Below, piece by piece: positions 44,509-54,800 of a stretch of DNA of 64,000 bases; the first letter of the stretch is position 1, and the number at the start of each line of letters is the position of its first letter. The stretch covers positions 248,001 to 312,000 of the forward strand of contig NZ_JACHWB010000004.1 in NCBI RefSeq assembly GCF_014191055.1, in the 5' to 3' direction. This DNA is from Microvirga lupini (lineage in GTDB: Bacteria; Pseudomonadota; Alphaproteobacteria; Rhizobiales; Beijerinckiaceae). The notes under the pieces were generated by a model that made no database searches, was not told where the DNA came from, and was given only the letters and a program-made list of their open reading frames with translations. Both the position numbers and the translations under genes were made by a program.

Positions 44509-45696
44509 ATGAAATCCGCCTTTCTGCGCAATGCGCTCGTTCTCGGCATGCTCTCAGCCGTCGGGCCTTTTGCCATCGACATGTACCTGCCTGCTTTTCC
44601 GGCCATCGCCCGGGAGTTTCAGGTCGATGTGAGCGGCGTGCAGATGAGCCTCATGAGCTTCTTTCTGGCGGTCGCCCTTTGCCAGAGCGTCTACGGGCCG
44701 CTCTCGGACCGGTTCGGGCGCAAGCCGCCGCTCTATGCCGGACTGGGATTGTTCGCGCTGGCAAGCATCGGCTGCAGCTTCGCGCCGAACGTCGAGACCC
44801 TCATCGCGTTCCGTTTCCTGCAAGGGGTTGGCTCCTGCGCGGCCATGGTGATCCCGCGGGCAATCATTCGCGATCTGCATACCGGACATGAGGCGGCCCG
44901 GCTGATGGCCACCAGCATGCTGGTCTTCAGCGTCTCCCCGATTCTGGCGCCGCTGGCCGGAAGCGCCCTGACGGCATTCTTCAGCTGGCGCGTGATCTTC
45001 TGGGCCATTGCCCTCATCGGACTGGGCGGCCTGGCCGTCGTGCTTTTCCTCCTGCCCGAAACTCACAAGTCGGATCAGGGCAAGGGCGGCATCGCTCAGG
45101 CCTTCCAGACCTATAAGAGCCTGTTGAAGGACCGGCGCTTTCTCGGCCTCACCTTCATCGGCGGCTTCAGCCAGGCGAGCTTCTTCGCCTATCTCGCCGG
45201 CTCCTCCGTCATCTTTATCGAGCATTTCGGCATGACGCCTTCGACCTACAGCATGGTCTTCGCGTCGAATGCCATCGCGTTCATCGGCAGCGCCCAGTTC
45301 AACAGCACCCTCATGCGCCGCTTTGGTGCCGAGCGGGTGGTGCGCATCGCGATCTCTTGCTTCGCCAGCCTCGTGACGCTGCTCTTCCTGCTGACCGTCT
45401 CCGGCGTCGACAATGTGTTCGTCCTGTGGGGGCTCCTGTTCGTGTCGTTCGGCTGCCTCGGCTTCGTCATTCCTTCCACGGCGGTGCTGGCCCTCGAGGA
45501 ACATGGTCCCGTTGCGGGAACAGCTTCAGCGCTCATGGGCACCCTGCAGCTTGGCACGGGTGCCGTGATCATCGCGCTGGTTAGTGCTCTCTATGACGGC
45601 ACGTCCGTCTCAATGGTCAGCGCGATCTTCTTCTGCGCCCTGGTGGCCCTCACTTTGAGCTTCAGGACCATGAAGCCGAAGCGGATCTATCCCTGA
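44509..45696 (+). CDS. Bcr/CflA family multidrug MFS transporter
   Basis: A 395-residue 12-helix proton-coupled exporter. The N-terminal segment GMLSAVGPFAIDMYLPAFPAI, with the membrane Asp of TM1, is the Bcr/CflA hallmark. The MFS loop motif GPLSDRFGRKPPLYAGL follows, and the motif-C-like SVSPILAPLAGSAL lies in TM5. Likely substrates are bicyclomycin-like drugs, sulfonamides or cysteine by family analogy. Its 3' end overlaps the tail of the converging LysR gene by 10 bases. Confidence 0.92.
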   Translation: MKSAFLRNALVLGMLSAVGPFAIDMYLPAFPAIAREFQVDVSGVQMSLMSFFLAVALCQSVYGPLSDRFGRKPPLYAGLGLFALASIGCSFAPNVETLIAFRFLQGVGSCAAMVIPRAIIRDLHTGHEAARLMATSMLVFSVSPILAPLAGSALTAFFSWRVIFWAIALIGLGGLAVVLFLLPETHKSDQGKGGIAQAFQTYKSLLKDRRFLGLTFIGGFSQASFFAYLAGSSVIFIEHFGMTPSTYSMVFASNAIAFIGSAQFNSTLMRRFGAERVVRIAISCFASLVTLLFLLTVSGVDNVFVLWGLLFVSFGCLGFVIPSTAVLALEEHGPVAGTASALMGTLQLGTGAVIIALVSALYDGTSVSMVSAIFFCALVALTLSFRTMKPKRIYP

Positions 45697-46583
45697 CGGG
45701 TCTGGTCCAGGATCCAGTCGCGGAAGGAGCGCAGCAACGGCGTCTCCGCCTTGTGCTCCGGATAGACCAGGTAATAGGCGCCGCCGCTGACGAGACTGTT
45801 CGGAAAGAGGATTTCCAGGCGGCCTGAGGCTAGTTCATCATCGATCAGGAAATGTGGGATGAGAGCGGCCCCCAGGCCCGCAGCCGCCGCCTGGGCCACC
45901 ATGGCGAATTGCTCGAAGCGCGGGCCGCGGAGCGGGTTGCTCACCTCTACCCCAACGCTGGCGAACCACTCCGCCCAGGCGGTGGGGCGCGTGCTCTGCT
46001 GCAGCAGGGTGGCCCGGGTCAGGTCCTGCGGTGAACGCAGGTTCTCGCGCTCCCGATAGGCCGGGCTGCAGACGGGGACCGCTTCTTCCGTCCGCAGCAA
46101 CTCGCACACCGCTCCAGGCCAGTGCGGCTCGCCGAAATGGATCGCCGCATCGAAGGGCTCAGTGGAGAAATCGAACGGCACGAGCCGCACGCCGAAATTC
46201 ACTGTCGCGCCCGGATGCTGGGCGAAGAAGCTGGGAATGCGCGGAATGAGCCAGCGGGTCCCGAAGGTCGGCAGGGTTGCGAGGTTGAGCACGCCGGTCG
46301 TGCCGGACAGCGCGATGGCCTGATGGGTTGCGTCGGATAGCTCAGAGAGGGTGCTGCGCACCTGGGACGCATACAGGCGCCCCACATCCGTGAGCACCAC
46401 CCGCTGCCGGGATCGGCTGAACAGGGACACGCCGAGCGATTCCTCCAACTGCTGGATCTGGCGCGACACGGCGCTCTGCGTCAGGTTCAGCTCCTCGGCG
46501 GCTCGTGACACGCTGCCATGGCGGGCCGTGGCCTCGAAGGCCAGGAGATTGCCCACATTGGGCAGAAAGCCGCGACGAAACAC
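45687..46583 (-). CDS. LysR family transcriptional regulator (GcvA/GcdR-like)
   Basis: A 298-residue LTTR. The helix-turn-helix occupies [31 protein letters not shown] near the N-terminus. The effector domain opens [20 protein letters not shown], a GcvA-type feature. The GTG at 46583 gives the family length; the open frame extends far upstream but only through the divergent dehydrogenase gene. It faces the glutaryl-CoA dehydrogenase gene across a 141-base gap, the standard layout of an LTTR and its target, so it probably senses glutarate. Confidence 0.85.
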   Translation of the reverse strand: MFRRGFLPNVGNLLAFEATARHGSVSRAAEELNLTQSAVSRQIQQLEESLGVSLFSRSRQRVVLTDVGRLYASQVRSTLSELSDATHQAIALSGTTGVLNLATLPTFGTRWLIPRIPSFFAQHPGATVNFGVRLVPFDFSTEPFDAAIHFGEPHWPGAVCELLRTEEAVPVCSPAYRERENLRSPQDLTRATLLQQSTRPTAWAEWFASVGVEVSNPLRGPRFEQFAMVAQAAAAGLGAALIPHFLIDDELASGRLEILFPNSLVSGGAYYLVYPEHKAETPLLRSFRDWILDQTRQG

Positions 46584-46724
46584 CCGTTCATTCCGATTGA
46601 GAATAACCTGCTGCGAAGATGTCGATTTACTTTTAGCCTGTCCAGCGCGATTTTGCCGCTCAAATTCAATGGGTTTGCTTGGCCTGGCGCCGGCGCCCGC
46701 TCCATCATGGGAAGGATGATCATC

Positions 46725-47924
46725 ATGGCCGGTGCTCAACAGGAACTCGCGAAGCTCAAGTGGGACGATCCGCTCCTCCTCGATGAGCTTCTGACCGACG
46801 ACGAGCGCATGATCCGCGATACGGCCCGCGCCTATGCCCAGGATAAGCTCCTGCCCCGCGTGATCGAGGCTTATCGCGAGGAGAAGACGGATCGTGCCAT
46901 CTTCAACGAGATGGGCGAACTCGGCCTCCTGGGCGTGACCCTGCCGGAGGATTACGGCTGCGCCGGTGCGTCCTACGTGGCCTACGGCCTCGTGGCCCGC
47001 GAGGTGGAGCGGGTCGATTCCGGTTACCGCTCCATGATGAGCGTGCAGTCCTCCCTGGTGATGTACCCGATCTATGCCTACGGCTCCGAGGAGCAGCGCC
47101 GCAAGTACCTGCCCAAGCTCGCCTCCGGTGAGTATGTGGGCTGCTTCGGCCTGACCGAACCGGATGCGGGCTCGGATCCGGCCGGCATGAAGACCCGCGC
47201 CGTGAAGACCGATGGCGGCTATCGCCTCACGGGCTCCAAGATGTGGATCTCCAACTCCCCCATTGCGGACGTTTTCGTGGTCTGGGCGAAGTCCGAGGCT
47301 CATGACAACCAGATTCGCGGCTTCGTGCTGGAGAAAGGCATGAAGGGGCTCTCGGCGCCGAAGATCGGCGGCAAGCTCAGCTTACGCGCCTCTATCACCG
47401 GCGAGATCGTCATGGACAATGTCGAGGTGGGCGAGGACGCTCTGCTACCGAACGTGCAGGGCCTGAAGGGTCCCTTCGGCTGCCTCAACCGCGCGCGCTA
47501 CGGCATCTCGTGGGGATCCATGGGGGCTGCCGAGGATTGCTGGCACCGGGCGCGTCAGTACACCCTCGACCGCAAGCAGTTCGACCGGCCGCTTGCCGCG
47601 ACCCAGCTCGTGCAGAAGAAGCTTGCCGACATGATGACCGAGATCACCCTGGGCCTCCATGCAAGCTTGCGCGTCGGCCGCCTCTTCGACGAGGGTCGCG
47701 TTGCGCCGGAAATGATCTCGCTGGTCAAGCGCAACAATTGCGGCAAGGCCCTGGATATCGCCCGCATCGCCCGCGACATGCATGGTGGCAACGGCATCCA
47801 GGAAGAGTACCACGTGATGCGCCATGCGCAGAACCTGGAGACCGTGAACACCTATGAGGGCACCCATGACGTGCATGCCCTCATCCTGGGCCGCGCCCAG
47901 ACCGGTCTGCAGGCATTCTTCTAG
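46725..47924 (+). CDS. gcdH: Glutaryl-CoA dehydrogenase (acyl-CoA dehydrogenase family)
   Basis: A 399-residue flavoenzyme that converts glutaryl-CoA to crotonyl-CoA with decarboxylation, the end of lysine and tryptophan degradation. The catalytic base is Glu378 in [15 protein letters not shown]. The FAD/substrate segments are [13 protein letters not shown] and [18 protein letters not shown]. The N-terminal [20 protein letters not shown] and the [14 protein letters not shown] segment are GcdH-specific. GGAAGGA lies 8 bases before the ATG at 46725. It is followed by the dapB-like gene after 14 bases. Confidence 0.92.
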   Translation: MAGAQQELAKLKWDDPLLLDELLTDDERMIRDTARAYAQDKLLPRVIEAYREEKTDRAIFNEMGELGLLGVTLPEDYGCAGASYVAYGLVAREVERVDSGYRSMMSVQSSLVMYPIYAYGSEEQRRKYLPKLASGEYVGCFGLTEPDAGSDPAGMKTRAVKTDGGYRLTGSKMWISNSPIADVFVVWAKSEAHDNQIRGFVLEKGMKGLSAPKIGGKLSLRASITGEIVMDNVEVGEDALLPNVQGLKGPFGCLNRARYGISWGSMGAAEDCWHRARQYTLDRKQFDRPLAATQLVQKKLADMMTEITLGLHASLRVGRLFDEGRVAPEMISLVKRNNCGKALDIARIARDMHGGNGIQEEYHVMRHAQNLETVNTYEGTHDVHALILGRAQTGLQAFF

Positions 47925-47938
47925 GAGAGGGTAAGCAC

Positions 47939-48745
47939 ATGGCGCTTCGGATCACCCTGGCAGGATCGACCGGCTGGGTCGGCAAAGCCCTCGTGGCGGC
48001 AATTGCGGCTTCTGACGATCTCGTGCTCGCAGGCGCCGTCAGCCGCAGCGCGGCGGGGCAGGATGCGGGCGAGGCCGCGGGCTTTTCCCGCCTGGGTGTT
48101 CCAATCAGCGCAACCCTCGAAGAGGCGCTGCGCGAGCCGTCCGATGTGGTGATCGACTATACCAAGCCCGGCGCCGTGAAGGCTCACACTCTCACGGCCC
48201 TGGCTCAGGGCAGGCACGTGGTCGTCGGCACCTCGGGGCTGGGTTCCGAAGATTACGCCGAGATCGATGCGCAGGCGCTGAAAGCGGGGCGCGGCGTGCT
48301 CGCGGCCGGCAATTTCTCGATCACCGCGACGCTTCTGCGCCGCTTCGCTCTCGAGGCGGCCCGCTATGTGCCGGATATCGAGGTTATCGACTACGCGTCG
48401 GCCAAGAAGCCGGACACACCATCGGGCACCGCCCGCGAGTTGGCCGAGCTCTTAAGCGAGGCGCGCCAGCCTGCCACCTCGAAGCCCGTGAATGAGCTGA
48501 CCGGCGTTCGTGAAACCCGCGGCGGTGCTCTGGGCGCCAAGGAGCCGGTGCAGGTCCATTCCCTGCGCATGCCCTCCTTTGTCCTGTCCTGCGAAGCCGT
48601 GTTCGGGGCCGACAACGAGCGCCTCGTGATCCGTCACGATGCAGGTTCGTCGGCGGCTCCCTATGTGGCCGGCACCCTGCTGGCCGCCCGTCGCGTCGGT
48701 TCGTTCACCGGCCTGCGGCGCGGCCTCGACACCATCATGGATTGA
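47939..48745 (+). CDS. DapB-like dihydrodipicolinate reductase family protein with altered active site
   Basis: A 268-residue protein with the DapB fold. An N-terminal nucleotide-binding loop GSTGWVGKAL (9-18) and GTSGL precede the C-terminal substrate domain with PDTPSGTARELAE. In true DapB the motif is E-x-x-H-H-x-x-K-x-D-x-P-S-G-T. Here the two histidines, the proton donor and its neighbour, are Ala153 and Ser154, while Lys157 and the SGT loop remain. Placement between glutaryl-CoA dehydrogenase and a CoA-transferase, not in a lysine biosynthesis cluster, suggests a different substrate. Calling it DapB outright would be unsafe. Confidence 0.8.
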   Translation: MALRITLAGSTGWVGKALVAAIAASDDLVLAGAVSRSAAGQDAGEAAGFSRLGVPISATLEEALREPSDVVIDYTKPGAVKAHTLTALAQGRHVVVGTSGLGSEDYAEIDAQALKAGRGVLAAGNFSITATLLRRFALEAARYVPDIEVIDYASAKKPDTPSGTARELAELLSEARQPATSKPVNELTGVRETRGGALGAKEPVQVHSLRMPSFVLSCEAVFGADNERLVIRHDAGSSAAPYVAGTLLAARRVGSFTGLRRGLDTIMD

Positions 48746-48750
48746 TCCGC

Positions 48751-49923
48751 ATGAAACCGCTCGAAGGCCTCAAAGTCCTCGAACTGGCGCGCATCCTCGC
48801 GGGTCCCTGGGTCGGCCAGTTGCTCGCCGATCTCGGCGCGGATGTGGTGAAGGTCGAGCGGCCGGGTGCGGGCGACGATACGCGCGGATGGGGGCCTCCC
48901 TTCGTGGAGGCGGACGATGGCGGTGATCTCTCGGCGGCCTATTTCCATTCCTGCAACCGCGGCAAGCGCTCCATTGCGGCGGATTTCGAGACCCCTGAGG
49001 GACAGGAGCTTGTCCGCAAGCTCGCAGCCCATGCGGATGTCGTGATCGAGAACTTCAAGGTCGGCGGCCTGAAGAAATACGGTCTCGACTATGAGAGCCT
49101 GAAGGCCGTCAATCCGCGCCTCGTCTACTGCTCGATCACGGGCTTCGGCCAGAACGGGCCTTATGCGTCCCGCGCCGGCTACGACTTCATGATCCAGGGC
49201 ATGGGCGGGATCATGGACTTGACGGGTGATCCGGACGGCGAGCCGCAGAAGATCGGCGTGGCCTATGTGGACATCTTCACGGGCGTCTATTCGGTCGTCG
49301 GCATCCTGGCGGCCCTTCGCCAGCGCGATGCTACAGGGGAAGGGGCGCATCTCGACATGGCGCTCCTCGACGTGCAGACGAGCGTGCTGGCCAACCAGGC
49401 CATGAACTATCTGGCCTCCGGAAAATCACCTCGCCGGATGGGCAACGCCCATCCCAACATCGTGCCGTATCAGGTTTTCCCGGTCACGGACGGTCACGTG
49501 ATCGTGGCAGTGGGCAATGATGGGCAGTTCGCCCGCTTCGTCTCCGTGCTGGGCAAGCCCGAGCTGGCACAGGACGAGCGTTTTAGGAGCAATGCGGGCC
49601 GAGTGGGCAAGCGGGCTGAGCTCGTGCCGATCCTGACCGAGCTCACCCTGAAAACCACCCGCGAGGCGCTGCTGGCGGCACTCGAGAAACAGGGAGTCCC
49701 GGCCGGTCCCATCAACACGGTGGCCGATGTCTTCTCCGATCCGCAGGTGATCGCCCGCGGTATGAGAATCGATCTTCCTGCCTCCGTGGCCAAGGGCGGG
49801 GCGATTCCATCCGTCCGCTCGCCCATCGTGATGAACGGGAAGCCGATGGCGGCCGATCGGCCTTCTCCCCGGCTCGGCGAGCACACGGATGAGGTGCTGA
49901 GCGACCCGTCCTGGATGGCCTGA
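48751..49923 (+). CDS. CaiB/BaiF family (class III) CoA-transferase, probable glutarate CoA-transferase
   Basis: A 390-residue class III CoA-transferase. Family segments are LEGLKVLELARILAGPWVGQ, ADVVKVERPGAGDDTRGWG, ITGFGQNGPYASRAGYDFM and IQGMGGIMDLTG. These enzymes move CoA between carboxylic acids through an aspartyl intermediate. Next to glutaryl-CoA dehydrogenase and a LysR gene the likely reaction is succinyl-CoA plus glutarate to glutaryl-CoA plus succinate (SugCT/GcdG), inferred from context. The start at 48751 lies 5 bases after the dapB-like stop; a TTG overlapping that stop is an alternative. Confidence 0.88.
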   Translation: MKPLEGLKVLELARILAGPWVGQLLADLGADVVKVERPGAGDDTRGWGPPFVEADDGGDLSAAYFHSCNRGKRSIAADFETPEGQELVRKLAAHADVVIENFKVGGLKKYGLDYESLKAVNPRLVYCSITGFGQNGPYASRAGYDFMIQGMGGIMDLTGDPDGEPQKIGVAYVDIFTGVYSVVGILAALRQRDATGEGAHLDMALLDVQTSVLANQAMNYLASGKSPRRMGNAHPNIVPYQVFPVTDGHVIVAVGNDGQFARFVSVLGKPELAQDERFRSNAGRVGKRAELVPILTELTLKTTREALLAALEKQGVPAGPINTVADVFSDPQVIARGMRIDLPASVAKGGAIPSVRSPIVMNGKPMAADRPSPRLGEHTDEVLSDPSWMA

Positions 49924-49938
49924 ACCCGGATTGGGTGT

Positions 49939-50511
49939 CTATTCGGCGATGCCCTTGGTCACGAGGCGCTCGATGGCCTTCACGATCCGGTCCCGGTCCT
50001 CATCGGAGAACGGGCTGAGGTTGTGCATCTCGAGGCTGCTCAGTCCTTCCGTGGCGAGCCATGCCAGCAGAGCGGCATCGAGGTCGTCTGAAGTCGCCTT
50101 GAGCTGCTCCAGCGTGGTGTGGATCACCTGACGGACGGGGTCGAGGAGGCGCGGGTTTTCGGCCGTGGCGGCCATCATCCCGGTTGCCATATCCTGCATT
50201 TTGCCGCCGCAGCAGATGTTCAACAGTGTCTTGGTGACGACCCGGGCTTCCAGGTTGGGGCCAGGCTGAGCCTTTTCCCGTAACGCTTCCTTCTCGGAGG
50301 CTACCTGGTCGATCATGCGCTGGATCATGGCCTGCAACAGTGCATCCTTGGTCGGGAAGTTGTAGAGAAGCCCGCCCTTGCTGAGCCCGGCCTTTTCCGC
50401 CACGGCCTCGAGCGTCAGCCGGCCGGCTCCGATCTCGCCGACAAGTTCTGCGGCCGCATCGAGAATTTTTTCTCGGGAACTTTTCCGGCCTCTGGTACAG
50501 GGAAACAGCAT
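49939..50511 (-). CDS. TetR/AcrR family transcriptional regulator
   Basis: A 190-residue repressor. The helix-turn-helix is in LTLEAVAEKAGLSKGGLLYNFPTK near 32-55. The ligand domain includes a Cys pair in NICCGGKMQD and is C-terminal-helix rich. It is divergent from the RND efflux pair, and a palindromic operator lies in the shared 163-base gap. It probably represses the pump and itself until a toxic ligand binds. Start at 50511 is the first ATG before the HTH. Confidence 0.9.
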   Translation of the reverse strand: MLFPCTRGRKSSREKILDAAAELVGEIGAGRLTLEAVAEKAGLSKGGLLYNFPTKDALLQAMIQRMIDQVASEKEALREKAQPGPNLEARVVTKTLLNICCGGKMQDMATGMMAATAENPRLLDPVRQVIHTTLEQLKATSDDLDAALLAWLATEGLSSLEMHNLSPFSDEDRDRIVKAIERLVTKGIAE

Positions 50512-50551
50512 TCATAACTCTTGTTTTGTGCGTTGCCGCACTTGCGACTAA

Positions 50552-50565
50552 ACCGTCCAGACGGT
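50552..50565. promoter_or_regulatory. Palindromic operator of the TetR regulator
   Basis: A perfect inverted repeat ACCGTC-CA-GACGGT, next to an AT-rich TATATAAATTG that looks like a promoter -10 region. Its position in the gap between the divergent tetR and efflux genes and its arm size are normal for a TetR dimer site. Confidence 0.65.
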
Positions 50566-50674
50566 ATATAAATTGTTCCACGGCATTGGCGTCAAGGAAA
50601 AGTCGCGTTAATGCCGCACCTCCTTAGTCTTAGATGAGCCCGTTGATATGGGTTCGCAATCTCGGAAGAAGCCT

Positions 50675-51808
50675 ATGAAACGGCGCCTTGTAGTTGGTCT
50701 TGTGTTCATTCTCGCGGTTGGCCTGTGCGGCGGGCTGATTTGGTTCAACTTCTTCCGCGACAAGATGATCACGCAGTTCTTTGCCAATATGCAGCAGCCG
50801 GCGCAGACGGTTTCAGCCGCCAAGGTCGAGGCGAAGACCTGGACACCCAGCATCGGTGCCATCGGCACGGCCAAGGCTGCGAATGGCGTCGAGCTGGCCT
50901 TCGAGACGGCCGGCATTGTCAGCGAGATCAAGTTCAAGGCTAACCAGAATGTTCGCCAGGGCGAGGTTCTCGTTCAGCTCGATGACAGGGTCGAGCGGGC
51001 AGACATCCAGGATGTTCAAGCCAATGTGAAGACGGCGGAGAGCGCCTTCGAGCGTGCCAAGACCTTGTCGGCACGGGGCTACGGCACTGAAGCCAATCTC
51101 GATCAGGCGAGTGCTCTGCTCGCTGCGGCGCGTTCGCGTCTGGCGCGCCTTCAGGCCACGATTGAGCAGAAGGCTCTGGAGGCGCCGTTCTCCGGCGTCA
51201 TCGGCATCCCACGCATTGATGTCGGCCAGTACCTGCAACCTGGAACTGTGATTGCTAGCTTCCAGGATCTCTCCTCCATGAAGGTCGACTTCACAGTGCC
51301 GGAGCAGCGGGCGAGCGAGATCAAGCTCGGCCAGGAAATCCGTGTCGGCATGACGGAGGCGGATCTGCCCTTTAAGGGCCGCGTCACCGGCAAGGATCCG
51401 CGCGTCGATCCGGCGACCCGTCTTGTGTCCGTTCAGGCGCTCATTGAGGACAACAAGAACGGGGCCATCCTCCCCGGCCAGTTCCTCCATGTCGAGGTGA
51501 TCCTGCCGGAGCAGCCCAACGTCATGACCCTGCCGCAGACGGCGGTTATCACCAGCCTCTACGGGGATTACGTCTATACGATCGAGCAGGAAGAGCGCGC
51601 GGGTCAGCAGGTTCAGGTCGTCAAGCAGGTTTTCGTGAAGACCGGCCGCCGCCGCGGCGGGGCTCTCGAAATCGTGTCCGGTCTCAATTCCGGCCAGCAG
51701 GTGGTCGCCTCGGGTCAGAACAAGCTGCAGGCCGGCTCGACCGTCAAGATCGACAACACCATCGATGTGACCAAGCTCGACACGTCCAAGCTCGCAAGCG
51801 GGCAGTAG
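50675..51808 (+). CDS. RND efflux periplasmic adaptor (membrane fusion protein)
   Basis: A 377-residue HlyD/AcrA-type adaptor anchored by an N-terminal helix (VVGLVFILAVGLCGGLIWF). The barrel-sandwich lipoyl halves are seen in GVELAFETAGIVSEIKFKAN and ARLQATIEQKALEAPFSGVIG, with a helical hairpin between. PGQFLHVEVILPEQPNVMTLPQTAV is the beta-barrel. The ATG at 50675 follows GGAAGAA; an in-frame ATG at 50648 would add nine residues. It links the inner-membrane pump encoded 10 bases downstream to an outer-membrane channel not encoded here. Confidence 0.92.
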   Translation: MKRRLVVGLVFILAVGLCGGLIWFNFFRDKMITQFFANMQQPAQTVSAAKVEAKTWTPSIGAIGTAKAANGVELAFETAGIVSEIKFKANQNVRQGEVLVQLDDRVERADIQDVQANVKTAESAFERAKTLSARGYGTEANLDQASALLAAARSRLARLQATIEQKALEAPFSGVIGIPRIDVGQYLQPGTVIASFQDLSSMKVDFTVPEQRASEIKLGQEIRVGMTEADLPFKGRVTGKDPRVDPATRLVSVQALIEDNKNGAILPGQFLHVEVILPEQPNVMTLPQTAVITSLYGDYVYTIEQEERAGQQVQVVKQVFVKTGRRRGGALEIVSGLNSGQQVVASGQNKLQAGSTVKIDNTIDVTKLDTSKLASGQ

Positions 51809-51817
51809 GCATCAGCC

Positions 51818-54800
51818 ATGAGTTTCACAGAACTTTTCATCCGCCGCCCCGTCCTGTCGATGGTGGTGAGCCTCCTGATCCTGCTGCTGGGTGCGCAGGG
51901 TCTGATGAACCTCCAGGTGCGCCAGTATCCTGAGGTCGAGGAAACCACCATCACGATCACGACGGCCTATACGGGCGCGAGCGCCGACCTGATCCAGGGC
52001 TTCATCAGTACGCCGATCGCCAAATCCGTATCGAGCGCGGAAGGCGTCGATTACGTGACGACGCAGAGCCGCCTGGGCGTCAGCACGGTGTCCGTGCGCA
52101 TGCGTCTCAACACGGATCCGAACGCGGCGCTCACCGAGGTGACCGCCAAGGTGCAGCAGATCCGCGCCCAGCTTCCCTCCGAGGCTGAGGATCCGGTGAT
52201 CATGAAGGGCACCGGCCAGAGCTTCGCCCTTATGTACATCACCTTCGGCAGCACGGAGATGAATCCCGAGCAGGTCTCCGAATTCCTCACCCGTGTGGTG
52301 CAGCCGCGCTTCGCCACGCTCGAAGGCGTCGGCAATGCCGAGATTCTCGGCGGGCGCGACTTCTCTATGCGCGTGTGGATCGACCCCGTGCGCCTAGCGG
52401 CTCGTGGCGTCACGGCCGGCGATGTGGTGGCGGCCATCCGGGCCAACAACTTCCTCGCGGCGCCCGGAAAGACCCAGAGCGAGTACGTAGCCTACAGGCT
52501 CGATATGCAGACCACTCTGCAGACGCCCGAGACGTTCGGCACGCTGCCGATCCGCTCGAACGGCGATCAGGTCGTGCGCCTGCGCGACGTGGCGGATGTG
52601 GAACTCGGGCCTAAGAGCACGGACACGATCGTCAGCTTCAACGGCAGCCAGGGCACCTTCATCGGCATCGTGCCGACGCCGTCGGCCAACCCCCTGACCG
52701 TTGCCGAAGAGGTGACGAAGGCCATTGAGGGCATCCGCTCGACCCTGCCGAAAGGTATGACGGTCGAGATCGTCTACGATGCGTCAAACTTCATCTCGGC
52801 CTCGATCGAGGAGGTGTTCAAGACCATCGGCGAGGCGGCTCTCATCGTCGTGGTGGTGATCCTGCTGTTCCTAGGCTCCTTCCGGTCGGTGCTGATCCCG
52901 ATCGTGACGATCCCGCTCTCGCTCGTGGGCGTGTGCTTCTTCCTCTACGCGCTGGGCTACTCGATCAACCTGCTCACCCTGCTGGCCATGGTGCTCGCCA
53001 TCGGCCTCGTGGTCGACGACGCCATCGTGGTGTTGGAGAATATTCACCGCCACATCGAGGAAGGCCTCAAGCCCGTCGAGGCAGCCATCGTGGGCATGAA
53101 GGAGATCTTCCTGCCGATCGTGTCCATGACGGTCACCTTGGCGGCGGTGTATGCCCCGATCGGATTCACGCAAGGCCTGACGGGCTCTCTCTTCCGCGAG
53201 TTCGCTTTCACCCTGGCCGGAGCCGTGATCATCTCGGGTATCGTCGCGGTGACGCTCTCGCCCATGATGTCGTCGAAGCTGCTGAAGGCGCACGGTGGTC
53301 AAGGGCGCTTTGCCGCTTTCGTCGACCGCGTCTTCACACGGCTCGAGAACTGGTATGCCCGGCGCCTGAAGGGTTCTCTCGACTATCGCGGCGTGACGCT
53401 CGTCATCGTTGCCGTCCTGCTCGGCACCACGGCGTTCATGTTCACCAAGACCTCCTCCGAGCTTGCTCCGGAAGAGGATCAGGGTGCCTATCTCGGCATT
53501 CTGAACGCGCCGAAATACGCGACCGCCGATTACACCCAGGCCTTCTCCAAGCAGTTCACCAATGCGGCGGAGAAGATCAAGGAGATCGACGACAGCTTCC
53601 TGATCGTCGGCATCGACGGCGGCGGCGGCGGCTTCTTTGGCTTCAAGCTGAAGGAGTGGAGCGAGCGTGAAAAGAAAGGTGCCGAGACCAAGCAGGACAT
53701 TCAGAACCTGCTGAATGAGAATGCCGGTCTTCAGGCCTTCGCTTTCGCGCCTCCATCCCTGCCCGGAGCCGGTGACGGCCTGCCGATCCAATATGTGCTG
53801 CGCACGATCGGCGACTCCTCCCAGGCCTATGAGGTCGCGGACGAAATCCGTAAGCGGGCCATGAAGTCGGGCAAGTTCATCGTTGTTCAGAACTCCATCT
53901 CCTACGAGACGCCGCGGGCCCGCATCACGGTGGATCGTGATCGCGCCGCGGCCTTGGGCGTGGCCGTGTCCGAGATCGGTAACACCCTCGGGGCTCTCGT
54001 CGGCGGCGCACCGATTTCGAAGTTCGACCGGGATAACCGGAGCTACGACGTCGTCAGCCAAGTCCGGCAGGAGGATCGACTCAATCCTGAGCGGCTTGCC
54101 GAGTACTATGTCCGCGCGTCCGATGGCTCCATGGTTCCCTTGTCGGCTCTCATCAGCATCAAGACGGATGCGGCGCCGGCGGCCATCGAGCAGTTCAACC
54201 AGCTCAATTCGGCCACCCTGTCGGCCCTGCCTCTGCCAGGGGTGACCACGTCGGAAGGTCTGGCCACTCTGCGCTCGATCGCCCAGGAGGTCATGCCGCA
54301 GGGCTTCTACGAGGATTATGCCGGTCAGTCGCGCCTGGAAATCCAGGAGGGCAACTCGATTTTCCTGGCCTTCGGGCTCGCCATCATCGTGATCTACCTA
54401 GTGCTGGCAGCGCAGTTCGAGAGCTTCCGGGATCCATTCATCATCATGATGTCGGTTCCGCTCTCGATGTTCGGCGCCATGATCTTCCTGAACCTGGGTC
54501 TGGCGACTCTGAACATTTACACGCAGGTGGGTCTGATCACCCTCGTGGGCCTGATCACCAAGCACGGCATCCTGATGGTGGAGTTCGCCAACGAGCAGAA
54601 GGAGAAGCACGGGATCAGCAAGCGCGAGGCCATCGAGGAGGCAGCCCGTGTGCGCCTGCGCCCAATCCTGATGACCACGGCCGCCATGGTGCTGGGCGTC
54701 GCACCTCTGCTCTATGCCAGCGGTGCCGGTGCGGCTGCCCGTTTCTCGATGGGTTTGGTGATCGCGTCCGGCATGTCGATCGGGACGATCTTCACGCTCT

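Noticed and set aside
52871..54061. A 396-codon minus-strand frame within the RND pump gene
   Set aside because: Antisense shadow; no ribosome site or family match.
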